NCBI GenBank assembly: GCA_016930375.1
Contig: JAFGGU010000027.1
Span: 1-64,000, forward strand
DNA: 64,000 nucleotides
Direction of reading: 5' to 3'
From: Bacteroidales bacterium
GTDB taxonomy: Bacteria; Bacteroidota; Bacteroidia; Bacteroidales; UBA10428
In this document: in pieces, positions 17,388 through 29,000 of the stretch
How the letters are laid out: each line of letters opens with the position of its first letter
Numbering within the stretch: the first letter of the stretch is position 1
The notes under the pieces: model-generated
The model's input: only the letters and a program-made list of their open reading frames with translations
Told to the model about the DNA's origin: nothing
Database searches by the model: none
Position numbers and translations under genes: made by a program

Positions 17388-20300
17388 TTATTTTGAAATC
17401 GTCAGCTTGCTGATGCCAATAAGCTGATCACGACTTACGAGTCTTAATATATATAGTCCGTTGGGATAATTCTCCACCGGAATTTCGGTTCTTTGAGTTC
17501 CCGCAGGAATATGTTTCACAAACACCAGATTTCCCAGGGTGTTGTACATTTCGAAGGTGATATCCTCTGTGACATCCTGTTCGAATTCCACAAATGCCAT
17601 GCTGCCGGCAGGATTGGGATATACCACGAAAGGTTTCTCATTACCGGCTCCGGGCAGATGATCGTTCAATCCCGTGAATACCCCGATGGTATCCATGGCA
17701 GCCTGGTAAATCTCGAAAGTAGATTCATCCTGGACAAATGCGACAATCCTGAGTTGATTGGTGTCATATACATGTTGCAATTGCCAGGACTCATTTACAT
17801 ACCGGGGTTCATCCTTTTTCCATGCCTGGTAAATGGTCGTGCCGGCGGCATCCGGCAGCATGGTTTTCACAACACTCTCAAAAGAAGTCTCGCCATTGCT
17901 GCCTGTTACACCTGTTATCACCTTTTCTATAACCGCAATATGCACGGTGAGTTGAGTTGCAGGAATATCCTGCAGGGCAAAGACCTGGGCTTCAACATTA
18001 AGGATATCACCTGAAACTTTTGAGTTCAGGGTGATCCAGAATTTACTGTCGTACAACGATTCAACCAGCGCCGCATTGGGAGTAAGCGGTAAAATAGTAT
18101 GATCAAACCGGTGCGCTGTTTTTGAGCCACCGTTCAGTATGGTATAAGGCACATCGGAGAAACCGTAATAGAATACGCGGGCTCCCGGGATCGTCGGATT
18201 ATGCTGGTTAAAAAGATCTGCTCCCGGAAAAGAGGTGTGGTATTGCAGATCAATGATGTTAATTCCGTTGTTATTGACCAGGTTGTTCAGCACAGCGTCC
18301 ACAGAGTCGCAATCCTGATCCGACGAGTTGGTGAAGTGTTCCAGCAAGGCTGTGCGATTGCGCTCACCAATCCAGAAGTTATCAAAGGCAAATCCGTTGT
18401 TATTCCGGGCTGTGCCATCAGATCCATAGGCAATCCTGAATTGTACCGACTTTTTGCTCTTCAGTATATCCAGAGAGTGCCTTGCTGTCTTCCATTCCGT
18501 GTCATTGCCCTGGCTGTTGTAATTGGACCAGCCCAGGGATTGGTCACCGGGTTTCCCGTCTATCTGGTAATCGTTATACCAGAATAAACCATCACTCAGT
18601 TCACCCAATACATTCCATGTTTTGCTGCTATCAACCGAATACTGCACGGTTGCTCCATCGCGGTCGAGGTTGAACAGTCTCCAGATATCCATTTTCAGCA
18701 TGGGTCTCTGGGTACCTGTAAAATCGAAGCACGGGCTTGTAATCCAGGATTGTTCACGGGGGGCACTGGTACCCGGAATATACGTAAACCAGCAGTGATC
18801 ACCGGTAAATCCTTTGGTGGGATTACCCAATCGCCAGCTGTTGACAGTAACAGTGGTGGAGGTTCCGCTTTGCCATTCGAGGGGATTGTCCGCGAAATCC
18901 TCGGTATAGGTTAAATCTTTCAGGCTGTAGGTCGGTCTCAGGCTGAATATTTTGGACACAGTATCCGCACATCCGTATGTATTTTGTATCTCCAGGTCAA
19001 TGCGTTGATTGCCGGCCTGCGCGAAAGTGTATGTAATGTCTTTCGTTTCAAAAGGCAAAAAACCTGTAGGCGTATATATCTTCCAATAATAGCTGGTATC
19101 TGTCAGATTTCCGAAATTCGAAGCAGACGTATTTGTCAGACTAATGGCTTTACCTGCCTGAAAACACTCGGTTTCCCACTTAAAATCGGCAACCGGAGCA
19201 AGTCCGACATCAAATTTACTGTTCACCGAAAGACTGGTCCCGTCATAATAAGTATACGTAATTGTGTACTCACCGGCAGCAAGCTGGGCAGGATATACGG
19301 TGGCCGTATTATCGTGGTGATCAACCAGACCAATGCCCCCGTTAATCGTAAATGTGCCGATAACATTGGCCAGGTTCACACCGGTTACGACAAAGGAATG
19401 ATCGTTGCGACAGTATTTGGTCCGGTTGTTTTCAAATTCAATGACGGCACTTGCCTCAAGAATTCTTACTACTGAAGTATCATACCCGTAACATGACGAG
19501 GGCGAAGCCCTGTAGGCATATACAATATTGTGCGTACCTACCGGAGGCAGGGAAGGCACAAAATACCAGGAGGAGTTGTATGGGATCACGCCCGGGCCGG
19601 AATATGTGCCGCCGGAAGGAGTTCCGGTCATCAGCACCCATTCGGAAGACTGTTTATTATAGGCAGGTCCAAGTCCGTTTAATTCTACTTCAGGCGCTTC
19701 GGTAACAGTGATCACTGCACTGCCTGACACGGTACCCTTGCAGTTTTTATCATATACTTCAGTCAGGATATAGGTTCCGGCCTGCTGAACTGCCACTGTC
19801 CTTGGACTTGCAAGCACATTGGGGACTTCGATGGGAGTATCCGTATTTCTTCTGTAACTGAATTTCCAGGGAGCAGCTCCGGTAAGAGCTACGGTAAGAT
19901 TTGCGGAAGTATGTTCACAGATGGTGGTAGTGCCTGAAAGTATGGCTGTGGGAAAGCTGTGGGATCGCACTATTCCTGTACCGGAAGTTTTTCCGGTACA
20001 CAGTGCATCCTGAACGCGTGAGAGCGTGTATGTGCCAGTTTGTGTTACCTGTAGTGTGTAATTTAAACCATTGATGCCGTTGATGACGGTAGGATTGGCT
20101 CCATTTCTCAGGTAGGTAATGCTAAAGGGACCGGTGCCGGTCAACACAACCTGAAGATTGGCCGTCTCGTCAGGGCATATGCTGTCGATACCTGAGATCA
20201 CGGCTGTTGGGGAAACCTTGTAGGTTATTCTTGCCGTGCCTGTTCCGGCGGTATCACCCGGACAACCGTTGACATCCGTAAGGGATTTGATCCGGTACAA

Positions 20301-23300
20301 GGTAGTATTGTAGGTTGGAAAAACCCTCCCCGGGAAAACATAGGGATCGGTATTCACATTGGTAAAGGTTGTGTCACTGATCAGTGTTCCGTTTGACCTG
20401 AGCCTGCTGGCAACAAAGGTCCAGGGGGCGGTACCCGCGCTGAAGTTCAGATTGAGAGTGGCTGTGCTGATACCGTCGTTGCATATTTCGGCTGAACCTG
20501 TCAATACCGCTTTAACCTTCGCAAAGAACTGCAGAACGACAGATGTTGCTGAAGAAGTGGCAGGATCTTCACCGGCATCGGTAAGCGAAGTAAGAACATA
20601 CGTGCCGGGAATTTTTACATTGATGGTGTATGGCGAGGATGGTATTGCAGCAATGGTGGTGTCTTTGTTGGATGTGCTTCCCGTGCGGGTAAGGACCGCC
20701 GTATACGGTGCAACGCCTCCAGTAATACTAAGTGTTATGGGCATCGTCGCCCCCGGGCAGAAGCTGGCAGTGCCCGAGATGTTGGCGCTGAAAGTGCCGA
20801 TAGGTCCGATGATGTTGCTCCAGACCGAATCACCGGGAGTTGAGCCGGACTGCGCTGCAGGACTGACCCGGTACCAGATATACATGTTGGCATCCTGGCT
20901 TCTCAGCCGGTAGGTGGATTCCGAGCCGATCAGGGTACCCGGACTGGCAGGCGTAAAAGCGGCAGTGGTTTTGCGATACCAGCGGTAAATGTTATTGGGA
21001 GCATCCTGCGGGTTTCCTTCCGTATCGGAATAAGTAAAGACGGCACTGATCGTTTGCCCCGGTTCTGTGCCGGGAGCATTGATCTGCACGTTGGTGGCAG
21101 CCGGAGAATTGTTGATGTATTTGAAGGGGCTTTTTACCGGTACACCTGGCAGGCCCGGCTGGTCGACGGGCGTCACCTCAAAACAGATATACCTGGCGCC
21201 ATCGGCCTTTACAGGCCTGTAAGTAATGGCGGTGGCTCCGGCAATAGCTACGGCATCGGTTCCGGCCATAGTGGTGGCGCGGTACCATTTGTACAGGTGT
21301 GTTCCGGCCGGATCACCGTCGGGATCCGAATAGGTGAAAGTTCCGGTATTGGTAACGCCGATCCTGGGATCTGCCGGGGTGATGACCACATTGTCGGCAA
21401 CCGGAGGATCATTGGTTCCTGTGACTGTAAAAGTGGCCTGATTGCTTGTAAATAGTAATCCTGGATCAGTGGCAATGAAGGTAATGGTTTCCGCACCATT
21501 CCAATCGGAATTTGGAGGAGTAATGGTAGCAATCCGATTGGTGATGGTTACCGTGAGCTGTGAATTGCCGGTAAAAGTCCATGTAATCTGATTATCCGTA
21601 TTATCGACGTCAGTCACGTAATTATCGAGACTTATTGTGGAGAAACTCTGGCCTTCTGCAATGGTTTCGTTGGGAATATCCGACACAACAGGGGTATCGT
21701 TGACCGGGTTAACCGTTACGGAGGCATTAAAAACACCGCTGACAGCTCCAACTGGATCACTGACAGTGACCGGCACGGTGAGCGGGCCATTATAATTCAG
21801 AACCGGTGTGATTGTATTACCGGAATGGTTGTAATTACTTCCATTCTGGACGGTGAGGGTAAACGGACCAGAGGGATTATCAATATCGGTAATGGTGAAA
21901 TTACCGACAACCAGGGTAAGGGATTGGTCTTCATTTACGTTGAGCGGAACCTGTCCGGTTATTACAGGAGGATCGTTTACGCCGGTAACGGTAACCGTGA
22001 GATTGAACGTATTGCTGTTGACATCGCCATCATTGACATAAACCGGAACGGTGAGGTCACCATTGAAGCCTGAAGCAGGTGTTATGGTTGTGCCTGAGAC
22101 CGTATAATTTGCGCCGTTTTGGACGGTAAGCGTCATACCTGCCGGGATGTCATCAGGATCGGTGATGATGAGGTTGGTCACCGCAAGCAGAAGGGATTGA
22201 TTCTCCAGAACGGACAGGGGATTCTGCCCTGTAATCACCGGGGCATCGTTAACAGGGGTCAGGGTTATGTTCACCGTGGCAATATTGCTTGGCAGCGTAC
22301 CATCGGATGCCCTGTAAGTAAAGGCATCGGTTGTTATTTCGGATCCGTTGTGGTTGTAAGTAAATGAACCATTCGGATTCAGTATAAAGGAGGAACTGTA
22401 GGATGGGCTTGACACCAAAACGGCAGTCAGGGGATTGCCATCCGGATCACTGTCACCGGCAAGTACACCGGGGGCGGTAATATTGTTGTTGCTGCCTTCA
22501 TTGAATGTGTATGCATTGTTCACAGCTACCGGGGCCTCGTTTACATCATTGACCGCAATGGCAAAGGCTTCTTCAATAAAGCCAGCGGAACCATCCGTTG
22601 ATCTCACCCGCACCGTATAGGCAGCTTTGGTTTCGAAATCGAACACCCCGGCGGTGACCAGTTTATCACCGGAGATACTGAAACTGGAGTTATCATCACT
22701 TCCTGCACCACTTACCAGGGTATAGGTAAATGTAACTTCTGCATCTGGATCGGTAGTGGTTAAAGTGCCGACCTCTGTGCCAGATGCCGCATTCTCATTG
22801 ACTGAAGTAGGAGATAGGGTTATGTCTGTAGGAGGTGCATTAATTTCTTTAATCGTGAACGCGGCATCGTCATCACCGGTAAGACTGCCGGGATCTGCAG
22901 CTGCAAAAACCAGGGTTTCCACTCCTGTCCAGCCTGCATCAGGTGTAATGGTAGCAATGTCATCTCCGTCAATTACCACGGTAAGGTTGTTATCACCGCT
23001 TACCGACCAGGTGAGCTCTGAAACATCGTTGTCAATATCCGTAACGTAATTATTCAGGCTGACCGGATCCAGGGAAACGCCCTCATCAACCGACTGATCA
23101 GGAATACCAGTGACAACCGGCGCATCATTGACAGGCAAAACGGTAAATACGGCATCATCGCTTACAGTATTTAAATCAGGATCTGTTACGGTGAAGGTAA
23201 TGGTTTCGGACCCGTTCCAGTTCTCGTCAGGTACAGTGACCAGGGCAACCCTGTCGGTTATGGATACAGAAAGTTCGTCATTGTTGCTATAGGACCATTC

Positions 23301-23579
23301 CAGAACATCATCCGCATCATCGGGATCATTAACGTAATCATCGAGACTGATGGACGCGAACATTTGCCCTTCGTCAATTTCCTCGCTGGGAATATTGTCA
23401 ATAACGGGCGACTGGGCAGCAAGAGTCAGGTTAAGGTTCAGTAAACATAAAATGATCAATGCTGGAAGGAAGCTGGCGAATCCGGAAGTGGTTCCGATAA
23501 CTGTGAAATTTGAACGATAAGGCACCATGCTTGTAAAGGTTGGTGAAACATTTCCATTAATTACTATCCTCAAAAACAA
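17388..23579 (-). CDS. Giant T9SS-exported cadherin-repeat protein, paralogue B
   Basis: 2063 residues. A signal segment (LPALIILCLLNLNLTLAAQ, about 38-56) is followed by about seven cadherin/Ig-like repeats with PVNDAPV or GVNDPPV linkers to about residue 720, then Ig-like modules (GTAPWTF, CPGDTAGTG), a PKD-like domain, the jelly-roll-like and Omp28-like segments, and a T9SS sorting domain (YPNPAGSMAFVEF). A later start at 23528 (MVPYRSN) is possible. The Asp-rich linkers suggest Ca2+-stabilised rods. It lies upstream of its shorter paralogue and 147 bases after the five-gene operon end, with its own promoter. Confidence 0.9.
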   Translation of the reverse strand: MFLRIVINGNVSPTFTSMVPYRSNFTVIGTTSGFASFLPALIILCLLNLNLTLAAQSPVIDNIPSEEIDEGQMFASISLDDYVNDPDDADDVLEWSYSNNDELSVSITDRVALVTVPDENWNGSETITFTVTDPDLNTVSDDAVFTVLPVNDAPVVTGIPDQSVDEGVSLDPVSLNNYVTDIDNDVSELTWSVSGDNNLTVVIDGDDIATITPDAGWTGVETLVFAAADPGSLTGDDDAAFTIKEINAPPTDITLSPTSVNENAASGTEVGTLTTTDPDAEVTFTYTLVSGAGSDDNSSFSISGDKLVTAGVFDFETKAAYTVRVRSTDGSAGFIEEAFAIAVNDVNEAPVAVNNAYTFNEGSNNNITAPGVLAGDSDPDGNPLTAVLVSSPSYSSSFILNPNGSFTYNHNGSEITTDAFTYRASDGTLPSNIATVNITLTPVNDAPVITGQNPLSVLENQSLLLAVTNLIITDPDDIPAGMTLTVQNGANYTVSGTTITPASGFNGDLTVPVYVNDGDVNSNTFNLTVTVTGVNDPPVITGQVPLNVNEDQSLTLVVGNFTITDIDNPSGPFTLTVQNGSNYNHSGNTITPVLNYNGPLTVPVTVSDPVGAVSGVFNASVTVNPVNDTPVVSDIPNETIAEGQSFSTISLDNYVTDVDNTDNQITWTFTGNSQLTVTITNRIATITPPNSDWNGAETITFIATDPGLLFTSNQATFTVTGTNDPPVADNVVITPADPRIGVTNTGTFTYSDPDGDPAGTHLYKWYRATTMAGTDAVAIAGATAITYRPVKADGARYICFEVTPVDQPGLPGVPVKSPFKYINNSPAATNVQINAPGTEPGQTISAVFTYSDTEGNPQDAPNNIYRWYRKTTAAFTPASPGTLIGSESTYRLRSQDANMYIWYRVSPAAQSGSTPGDSVWSNIIGPIGTFSANISGTASFCPGATMPITLSITGGVAPYTAVLTRTGSTSNKDTTIAAIPSSPYTINVKIPGTYVLTSLTDAGEDPATSSATSVVLQFFAKVKAVLTGSAEICNDGISTATLNLNFSAGTAPWTFVASRLRSNGTLISDTTFTNVNTDPYVFPGRVFPTYNTTLYRIKSLTDVNGCPGDTAGTGTARITYKVSPTAVISGIDSICPDETANLQVVLTGTGPFSITYLRNGANPTVINGINGLNYTLQVTQTGTYTLSRVQDALCTGKTSGTGIVRSHSFPTAILSGTTTICEHTSANLTVALTGAAPWKFSYRRNTDTPIEVPNVLASPRTVAVQQAGTYILTEVYDKNCKGTVSGSAVITVTEAPEVELNGLGPAYNKQSSEWVLMTGTPSGGTYSGPGVIPYNSSWYFVPSLPPVGTHNIVYAYRASPSSCYGYDTSVVRILEASAVIEFENNRTKYCRNDHSFVVTGVNLANVIGTFTINGGIGLVDHHDNTATVYPAQLAAGEYTITYTYYDGTSLSVNSKFDVGLAPVADFKWETECFQAGKAISLTNTSASNFGNLTDTSYYWKIYTPTGFLPFETKDITYTFAQAGNQRIDLEIQNTYGCADTVSKIFSLRPTYSLKDLTYTEDFADNPLEWQSGTSTTVTVNSWRLGNPTKGFTGDHCWFTYIPGTSAPREQSWITSPCFDFTGTQRPMLKMDIWRLFNLDRDGATVQYSVDSSKTWNVLGELSDGLFWYNDYQIDGKPGDQSLGWSNYNSQGNDTEWKTARHSLDILKSKKSVQFRIAYGSDGTARNNNGFAFDNFWIGERNRTALLEHFTNSSDQDCDSVDAVLNNLVNNNGINIIDLQYHTSFPGADLFNQHNPTIPGARVFYYGFSDVPYTILNGGSKTAHRFDHTILPLTPNAALVESLYDSKFWITLNSKVSGDILNVEAQVFALQDIPATQLTVHIAVIEKVITGVTGSNGETSFESVVKTMLPDAAGTTIYQAWKKDEPRYVNESWQLQHVYDTNQLRIVAFVQDESTFEIYQAAMDTIGVFTGLNDHLPGAGNEKPFVVYPNPAGSMAFVEFEQDVTEDITFEMYNTLGNLVFVKHIPAGTQRTEIPVENYPNGLYILRLVSRDQLIGISKLTISK

Positions 23580-23615
23580 GCAATCAGATCAAAGGCTTAT
23601 TTTCGATGATAGAGA

Positions 23616-23631
23616 CAAAAATACAAAAATA
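23616..23631 (-). promoter_or_regulatory. Two tandem -7 elements for the T9SS gene pair
   Basis: Minus-strand TATTTTTG occurs twice back to back (23624-23631 and 23616-23623). A minus-strand TTG at 23649-23647 lies 15 and 23 bases upstream of them. Transcription would start near 23610, ahead of the giant gene. Confidence 0.45.
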
Positions 23632-23726
23632 CAAGGTAAAGTAAAGCAACTATTTGATGAACTGTGCAAAATAGGGATTGAAGGAGTGGTTTTCTGAATC
23701 CAATACTACATCAAAAGTGCACGAGT

Positions 23727-24932
23727 TTACATGGAGCCATCTGAGCGGGTTTTGATGAGCGTGAAGGAAATGCTGTTGTCAGAGAGCTTATTTGTTCCTG
23801 AAATAATGAATCCACCTTCCGTGGTATTTTCGAGAGACGAAGCTGAGAGCTGCGTTCCCAGACCGAATGTGCGATATTGTGGATTATTTCCCTGGCTGTC
23901 TGTGATAATGAGAGAAATCGCAGTATTGATCCCCGAAGTGGTTGTTGTTCCAAGGATTTGAATTTCACCATTCTCGGTGAGAAGGCAATGACCGAAATCG
24001 TTCCCGGTGCTGCCAAACGTCTTTTCCCACTCACTGGTAAGTGCAAAATCAACCAGACTGACATGCTGCAGCATAATGTCAGTTCCTGTGACTGATGAAG
24101 AGGATCCAACCGTGCCTACCACCAGGAAATGATTGTCGTCCAATGCCCTGATGCAATTGCCGGTTTCATTTTGGGTGGAAGCAAGTGCAAAGATTCCCGG
24201 AGAACCTCCTGAGGTGTTGACTTTCATGATAAAAGGATGGCTGATACCCGAAGGGTCGCTCCAGGTTGTACCTGTAATTACATAGCTGCCATCGCTGAGT
24301 ATCTGAAGATGATTTCCTTCATCATCTTTTGCGTTAATTCCCATTCTCCGGGGAGACCAGAAAAGCGGATTGCCATCTTTGTCCAGCGCCGCCACCACAA
24401 CCTGTTTATCGGTATAGGGTAAGGAATTTTCCGTATAGCCGGTCATGATGAAAGAACCAAAGTCATCCACTTCAAAATGTTTGGCTTCCATATTAAGGCC
24501 TGTGCTGGCAATGGTCCTGGTCCATTCAATGTCTCCTGCCGAATTGGTTCGTATAAAGAGAACTTCGCGTTTGCCGCTCGTCTGGTTTAAGGATGAGCCC
24601 ATGATGGCAAGATCTCCATCGGATAAAACCTGCAGGCAATAAGCCTTTGCATTCCTGCCGCGTCCAAAATACCTCGCTGAATCAAGCAGGTTACCGTATT
24701 CATCTGTACGTATCAGGCAAATGCTTGTGGTTCCGTCCGTGTTTTCCACGGTACCGATCAGGGCATATCCCAGTCCCGAGGTTTGTTTCGCATCAGCTCC
24801 GGTAAACACAGGGTAATTGTTGTAATACTTCAAGAAGGATTCACTCTGAACAGAGGTGATATCCTTTTCATCAAAACAGGCTGACGCAAGGAGGAACAAT
24901 AAGAAAAACGGTATTTTCAGGTTGCGGTTCAT
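23727..24932 (-). CDS. Beta-propeller-like lipoprotein, last gene of the five-gene operon
   Basis: 401 residues. A lipoprotein signal ends in LLASACFDEKD (lipid Cys19). The rest is a series of repeats of 45-60 residues with patterns such as GYALIGTVENTDG, GDLAIMGSSLNQ, GSFIMTGYTEN, GSYVITGTTWSD and GGFIISGTNKL, like delta-60/kelch-like propeller blades of surface proteins. An extracytoplasmic binding or scaffold role is likely; no catalytic motif was seen. Its start lies 2 bases after the stop of the outer-membrane protein gene, so it belongs to the operon that starts at 33776. Confidence 0.8.
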   Translation of the reverse strand: MNRNLKIPFFLLFLLASACFDEKDITSVQSESFLKYYNNYPVFTGADAKQTSGLGYALIGTVENTDGTTSICLIRTDEYGNLLDSARYFGRGRNAKAYCLQVLSDGDLAIMGSSLNQTSGKREVLFIRTNSAGDIEWTRTIASTGLNMEAKHFEVDDFGSFIMTGYTENSLPYTDKQVVVAALDKDGNPLFWSPRRMGINAKDDEGNHLQILSDGSYVITGTTWSDPSGISHPFIMKVNTSGGSPGIFALASTQNETGNCIRALDDNHFLVVGTVGSSSSVTGTDIMLQHVSLVDFALTSEWEKTFGSTGNDFGHCLLTENGEIQILGTTTTSGINTAISLIITDSQGNNPQYRTFGLGTQLSASSLENTTEGGFIISGTNKLSDNSISFTLIKTRSDGSM

Positions 24933-24934
24933 GA

Positions 24935-26011
24935 TTAACGCTGTTTCTTGGGCTTATAAAATGAGAAATAATATCCGGCTGACAACGATACCGTGTTAAT
25001 GGTAAAGTCGTCATCCAGGTAATAATATTTGGTCAGGTAGTTCTGGTTATCATAGCGACGATCGGCCCTGACAATATTTTTCAAGCCAATATTCACCCTG
25101 AGATCCAGCATCACCATTCCCCTGGGGACCTTATAACGGACGCCTGCGCCAACGATTCCACCATACAGTATGTTTTTACGGTAATCGCTGATATCCTCGT
25201 AATCACTGGTGAGAGCAGGCAACTCTTCGGAATACTTCCGTGATGGATGCCCTGCAACACTCGTGATTTTGGCAGCTGAAAATCCACCCCTGACAAAATA
25301 ATGGGTTTTCCCGAGGGTAAATTCATATACCAGGGTTAACGGCAATTCAAGTTTGCGCAGTCTTTCCCTGTAGGTGATGGTATTGATGGCATCATTGCTT
25401 CCGGCTACAGGTATTCTTATGGCATCCTCAAAGCTGTAGCTGTTGGATACAAATTTGAACTCAAGGTTCAGCAATAACTTGCGGCCAAAGTAGCGACCAA
25501 AGCCCGCGCCCACATTAAATCCCGGTTTCATCAGATTTTTAGTGGAAGTCTGTTCTTTGTCGAACAGCGTGAATGGTTCTAGGATATGAGGATCGGTGAG
25601 GTTAAAGCCTATTATCGGTCCAAACGAAAACACCGATGTGGTGCGGTAGGATTCAAACAAATATTCAAATTCAATGGGATCGTTGGGCATGAGCTCATAT
25701 TCGGGATACTTCCTGAGAAATTCGACCATTGTTTTTTCAGCTTCGAACTGGTTATCGTCTAACACATAGGACAAAATGATCAGTTTATAAGCTTCGATTT
25801 TCTGTGCCCTGGTGAATCCTTCTTCCAAACACGGTGCCAGCATCTGAGGTATTCCTTCGATCAAACCCTGGTCATATAACTTCTGCGCTTCCTGTATTTT
25901 GACGGCGCAATCATCCTGGCTGAAAACCGGGGATATGAGGCAAAGCCATAAACCGGCAACCAGCAGGACTGCTTTTATTATTCCGGATCTTTTGGGTATG
26001 TAACTTGGCAT
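24935..26011 (-). CDS. Outer-membrane beta-barrel protein with N-terminal TPR-like helices
   Basis: 358 residues. A signal peptide (about 1-32, cleaved after PVFSQ) leads into a helical region with TPR character (KIQEAQKLYDQG, EAEKTMVEFLRKYPEYEL; about 33-115). The C-terminal 240 residues look like an eight-stranded porin-family barrel: GPIIGFNLT, GFNVGAGFGRYF, LLLNLEFKFVS, KTHYFVRGGFSAAK, GGIVGAGVRYKVP and a final SAGYYFSF. It would sit in the outer membrane with its helical part in the periplasm. It lies 3 bases from the STAND gene and 2 from the lipoprotein gene; the envelope partners probably act together. Confidence 0.82.
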   Translation of the reverse strand: MPSYIPKRSGIIKAVLLVAGLWLCLISPVFSQDDCAVKIQEAQKLYDQGLIEGIPQMLAPCLEEGFTRAQKIEAYKLIILSYVLDDNQFEAEKTMVEFLRKYPEYELMPNDPIEFEYLFESYRTTSVFSFGPIIGFNLTDPHILEPFTLFDKEQTSTKNLMKPGFNVGAGFGRYFGRKLLLNLEFKFVSNSYSFEDAIRIPVAGSNDAINTITYRERLRKLELPLTLVYEFTLGKTHYFVRGGFSAAKITSVAGHPSRKYSEELPALTSDYEDISDYRKNILYGGIVGAGVRYKVPRGMVMLDLRVNIGLKNIVRADRRYDNQNYLTKYYYLDDDFTINTVSLSAGYYFSFYKPKKQR

Positions 26012-26014
26012 TAT

Positions 26015-29000
26015 TTAGGGTTTGTTAGGGCAGGTTTTCTCAATATCAATATCAGCGCTTACATAAGTCTCCCATTCACGCTGGGTCAGATTCCGGGTTA
26101 TTTTCCCGCACATCTGATCCGCCATGCTGGCAGCATGTGTAGGCCAGTAAAAAAGGAACGGGATTGCCTTGTTGTCAGGGACATCACCGGCTGACACCAG
26201 GTATCTCCCGTCGGAACTGAAAGCCAGTGAAAAAACTTGTTTATTGTGTTTATCAATGATTATGGGTCGGCTGGAGGAAGGATTTTCGGCGTTCCAGATT
26301 TTTACGGTTTTATCGATGCCGGCAGTAGCAATCTGCCGGTCATCGGGACTGAATTTAACGTCATTCGCTTTCCCTGAATGAGCCGATACAATTTTTAGTA
26401 TGGTGTTTGTTTGCGCATTGGCAATACGCAGGGTCCCGGAATTATCCACAAAAGCGACACGGGATCCTGTAGAATTGATGTCAACGGCTGCAATGGTATT
26501 GTTACTGGAACTATGGATAATGGTTTCCTCCTTGGTGTCCATATTCCACCGGATCAGCTTTCCGTCCTTTGTGCCTCCGAACAGGAAGCGACCGGAAGGA
26601 GAGACGGCCAGGCATCTGACCTCGCTATTGGTCAGTGCCACAAAAACATTATTCGTTTTTTGAATCAGGTCATAGTAAACAATTGTTTTATCCGTACTTG
26701 CGGAATACAGCCCTTTGCTGTCGCGTGTGAAAGCCAGGGCGATTGACCAGTTGTTATTACCTTCCAGGATTTCAGGCGTGTTATCTCCTGTATTCAGATT
26801 ATAAAGCTGGATGCCGGTGGATGTCGTACCGCAGGCAAGCCAGCGTCCATTGGGGCTGATAGCCAGGCTGCGGTTTATAAAATTATTCACTTTGAGTATC
26901 TTATAGGCCTTAACATTGCTGTTTAAGTCCCACCGCAGGATCTTTCCATCATACCCGGAACTGTAAAACACACTGGTTCCCGGTACAAAGGCAAGCGATC
27001 TCACAGAGCCTTCATGACCCGGCAGGCCATTGAAATAGTTGCCGTTAAAGCCCTCCATGGCTGAATGAAGGGCATTGTATATATCCGGATGGTCGGTCTG
27101 GCCAGCGTATTCCCTGTTAAAAAGAAAGGCCTGGTAGGCGAGTAGCCCTTTCAGATTCTTGTCGTCAACCTGGTCGACTCTGCCCGACATGGTCTGGGCT
27201 GTAACCAGCATACGTTTCTGGAATTCAAGATTTTTTTCCTTTTCAGTGACGGTAAGCTGTTCGGTGGCTTTTGAAGCAGTCTTTTCAGACTCCTCTTTTT
27301 CCCGCTGGTATTGTGCACTTCTTCTGGCAGCCTCTTCAGCCCGCTGAAAGGCGATTAACCTTTCCTGTTCCGCAACTTTGGACTGCAGTGATGACATCAT
27401 ACTTGCCTTTGTAGCCGAATCAGCACTCAGCTGCGAAATAAACGATTGCATTTCAGCCAGGGAAGCTCTGCTGTCAGCTATGATACGCAGGCTGTCGGCT
27501 TCGTTTTTCCGGTATTCGGCCTCTTCTCTTGACTGATCTGCCTCACGGGCTCTCCGGATAGCCTCACCTCTTTGCTGGAAGCCCCAAACAGAGATAAACA
27601 AAAACGCCACGGCTGCGAGAAGACTGGATACTGCAAATTTCCGGGTGCGGTTAAGTTCCATGCGCTGCAATCTCACCTTGTTCTGCTCTTCCTGCAGATA
27701 TTTCTTTTCACTGGCATCGAGAAAGACCATGACTTTCTCAAAAGCCGGATTGTATTTTTTAGCCCAGGACAGCGTGGGTTGCTGTGTTTTTTTCCAGTTC
27801 AACGCCAGCTGCAGATCGGGAGGTCTCCAAAGCCCTGTTTTGCCAATCTGGTATTGTGATGAAGCTTCAGCAAGCCGGAGGTACATCTGGACCGATGAGA
27901 ATTCTTCATCCACCCATGATCTCAGCTTATCCCAAATACGCATGAGGCTTTCGTGAGAAATATCGATGATCGTATCGGCATCAATGGCGATCTCTTCTCC
28001 CGGTGTCAGGAATGACCTGCCCTTTGCACGAAATTTGTTTACCACTTCAATGACAACCTGATCAGGTGCCTGGGCAATTTCTCCGATATATTTTATGGTA
28101 GCCGGATGCCTTGTTCCCTTATTGTCGACTCCTTTTTCGGTAAGGCATCTGAACATGGCTTTACAAACTGCCTTCCCCTCCTCGGAGAGTTCATCATAAG
28201 CCTCATTGGCATGCATCGAAAGGGCATTCTCAATTTTGCCGGCCACCTCATAATCACGGGTACGCAAAGGCGTGCCGGGTTCATTGTTACGGGTCCAGAA
28301 TTCCCAGGTTCGCATCATTACATGCTGAAGAACCGGAAGCTGGTCGGTTTTATCCTCAATGGCGTTCAACAAATGTTGCAACAATTGAGGATCAATATCG
28401 GCACCGCCTACCGCGAGGGGACCGGTAATGGCTTCCTTAAAATCATCCCGTGTCATCTGGGGTATGAGGAAGTTGCTTTTGTTGATCAGCTTGGTAAGTT
28501 CCTGGAATTGAGAGCATTCACCAATGAAATCCGATCGCATGGTGAGCACTACATAAATGGGCTGATCCTTTTGCTTAATGGCATTCACCAGCAATTTAAT
28601 GTAGGCTTCGGTTTCATTCACAACCGTAATATCCTTTCGGCTTTCTTTGAACCTGAATAATTCTTCAAACTGGTCGAGGATCAGCAGGATGTTCTCCCCT
28701 TGTGAAAGTTTGATTTGCTTTACCGCATTGACAAGTCCGAACGAGCTTCGACGGAGTATGGTGTACAGGATCTGTTTGTTGATATTGAAATTGTCGGTAT
28801 GTGCAGTATCCTTTTCGCCGGAGGCAATGGCTTCAGCGAGGTTTTCAACCGGACTGTTTCCAGGACGGGCCGTGATAATTCTCCATTTTGATCCGGCATT
28901 GGTGATAAAGCCTCCGTATAATGCCGGGATCAATCCGCAATAAATCAGTGACGATTTGCCACTTCCTGAAGCGCCTGTGACGGCAGCAAAGCGATTTCTT

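Noticed and set aside
23711-24109. 132-codon open frame overlapping the propeller lipoprotein gene
   Set aside because: Different frame on the same strand, no signal or domain, overlapped entirely by a gene with a lipobox and repeat structure.
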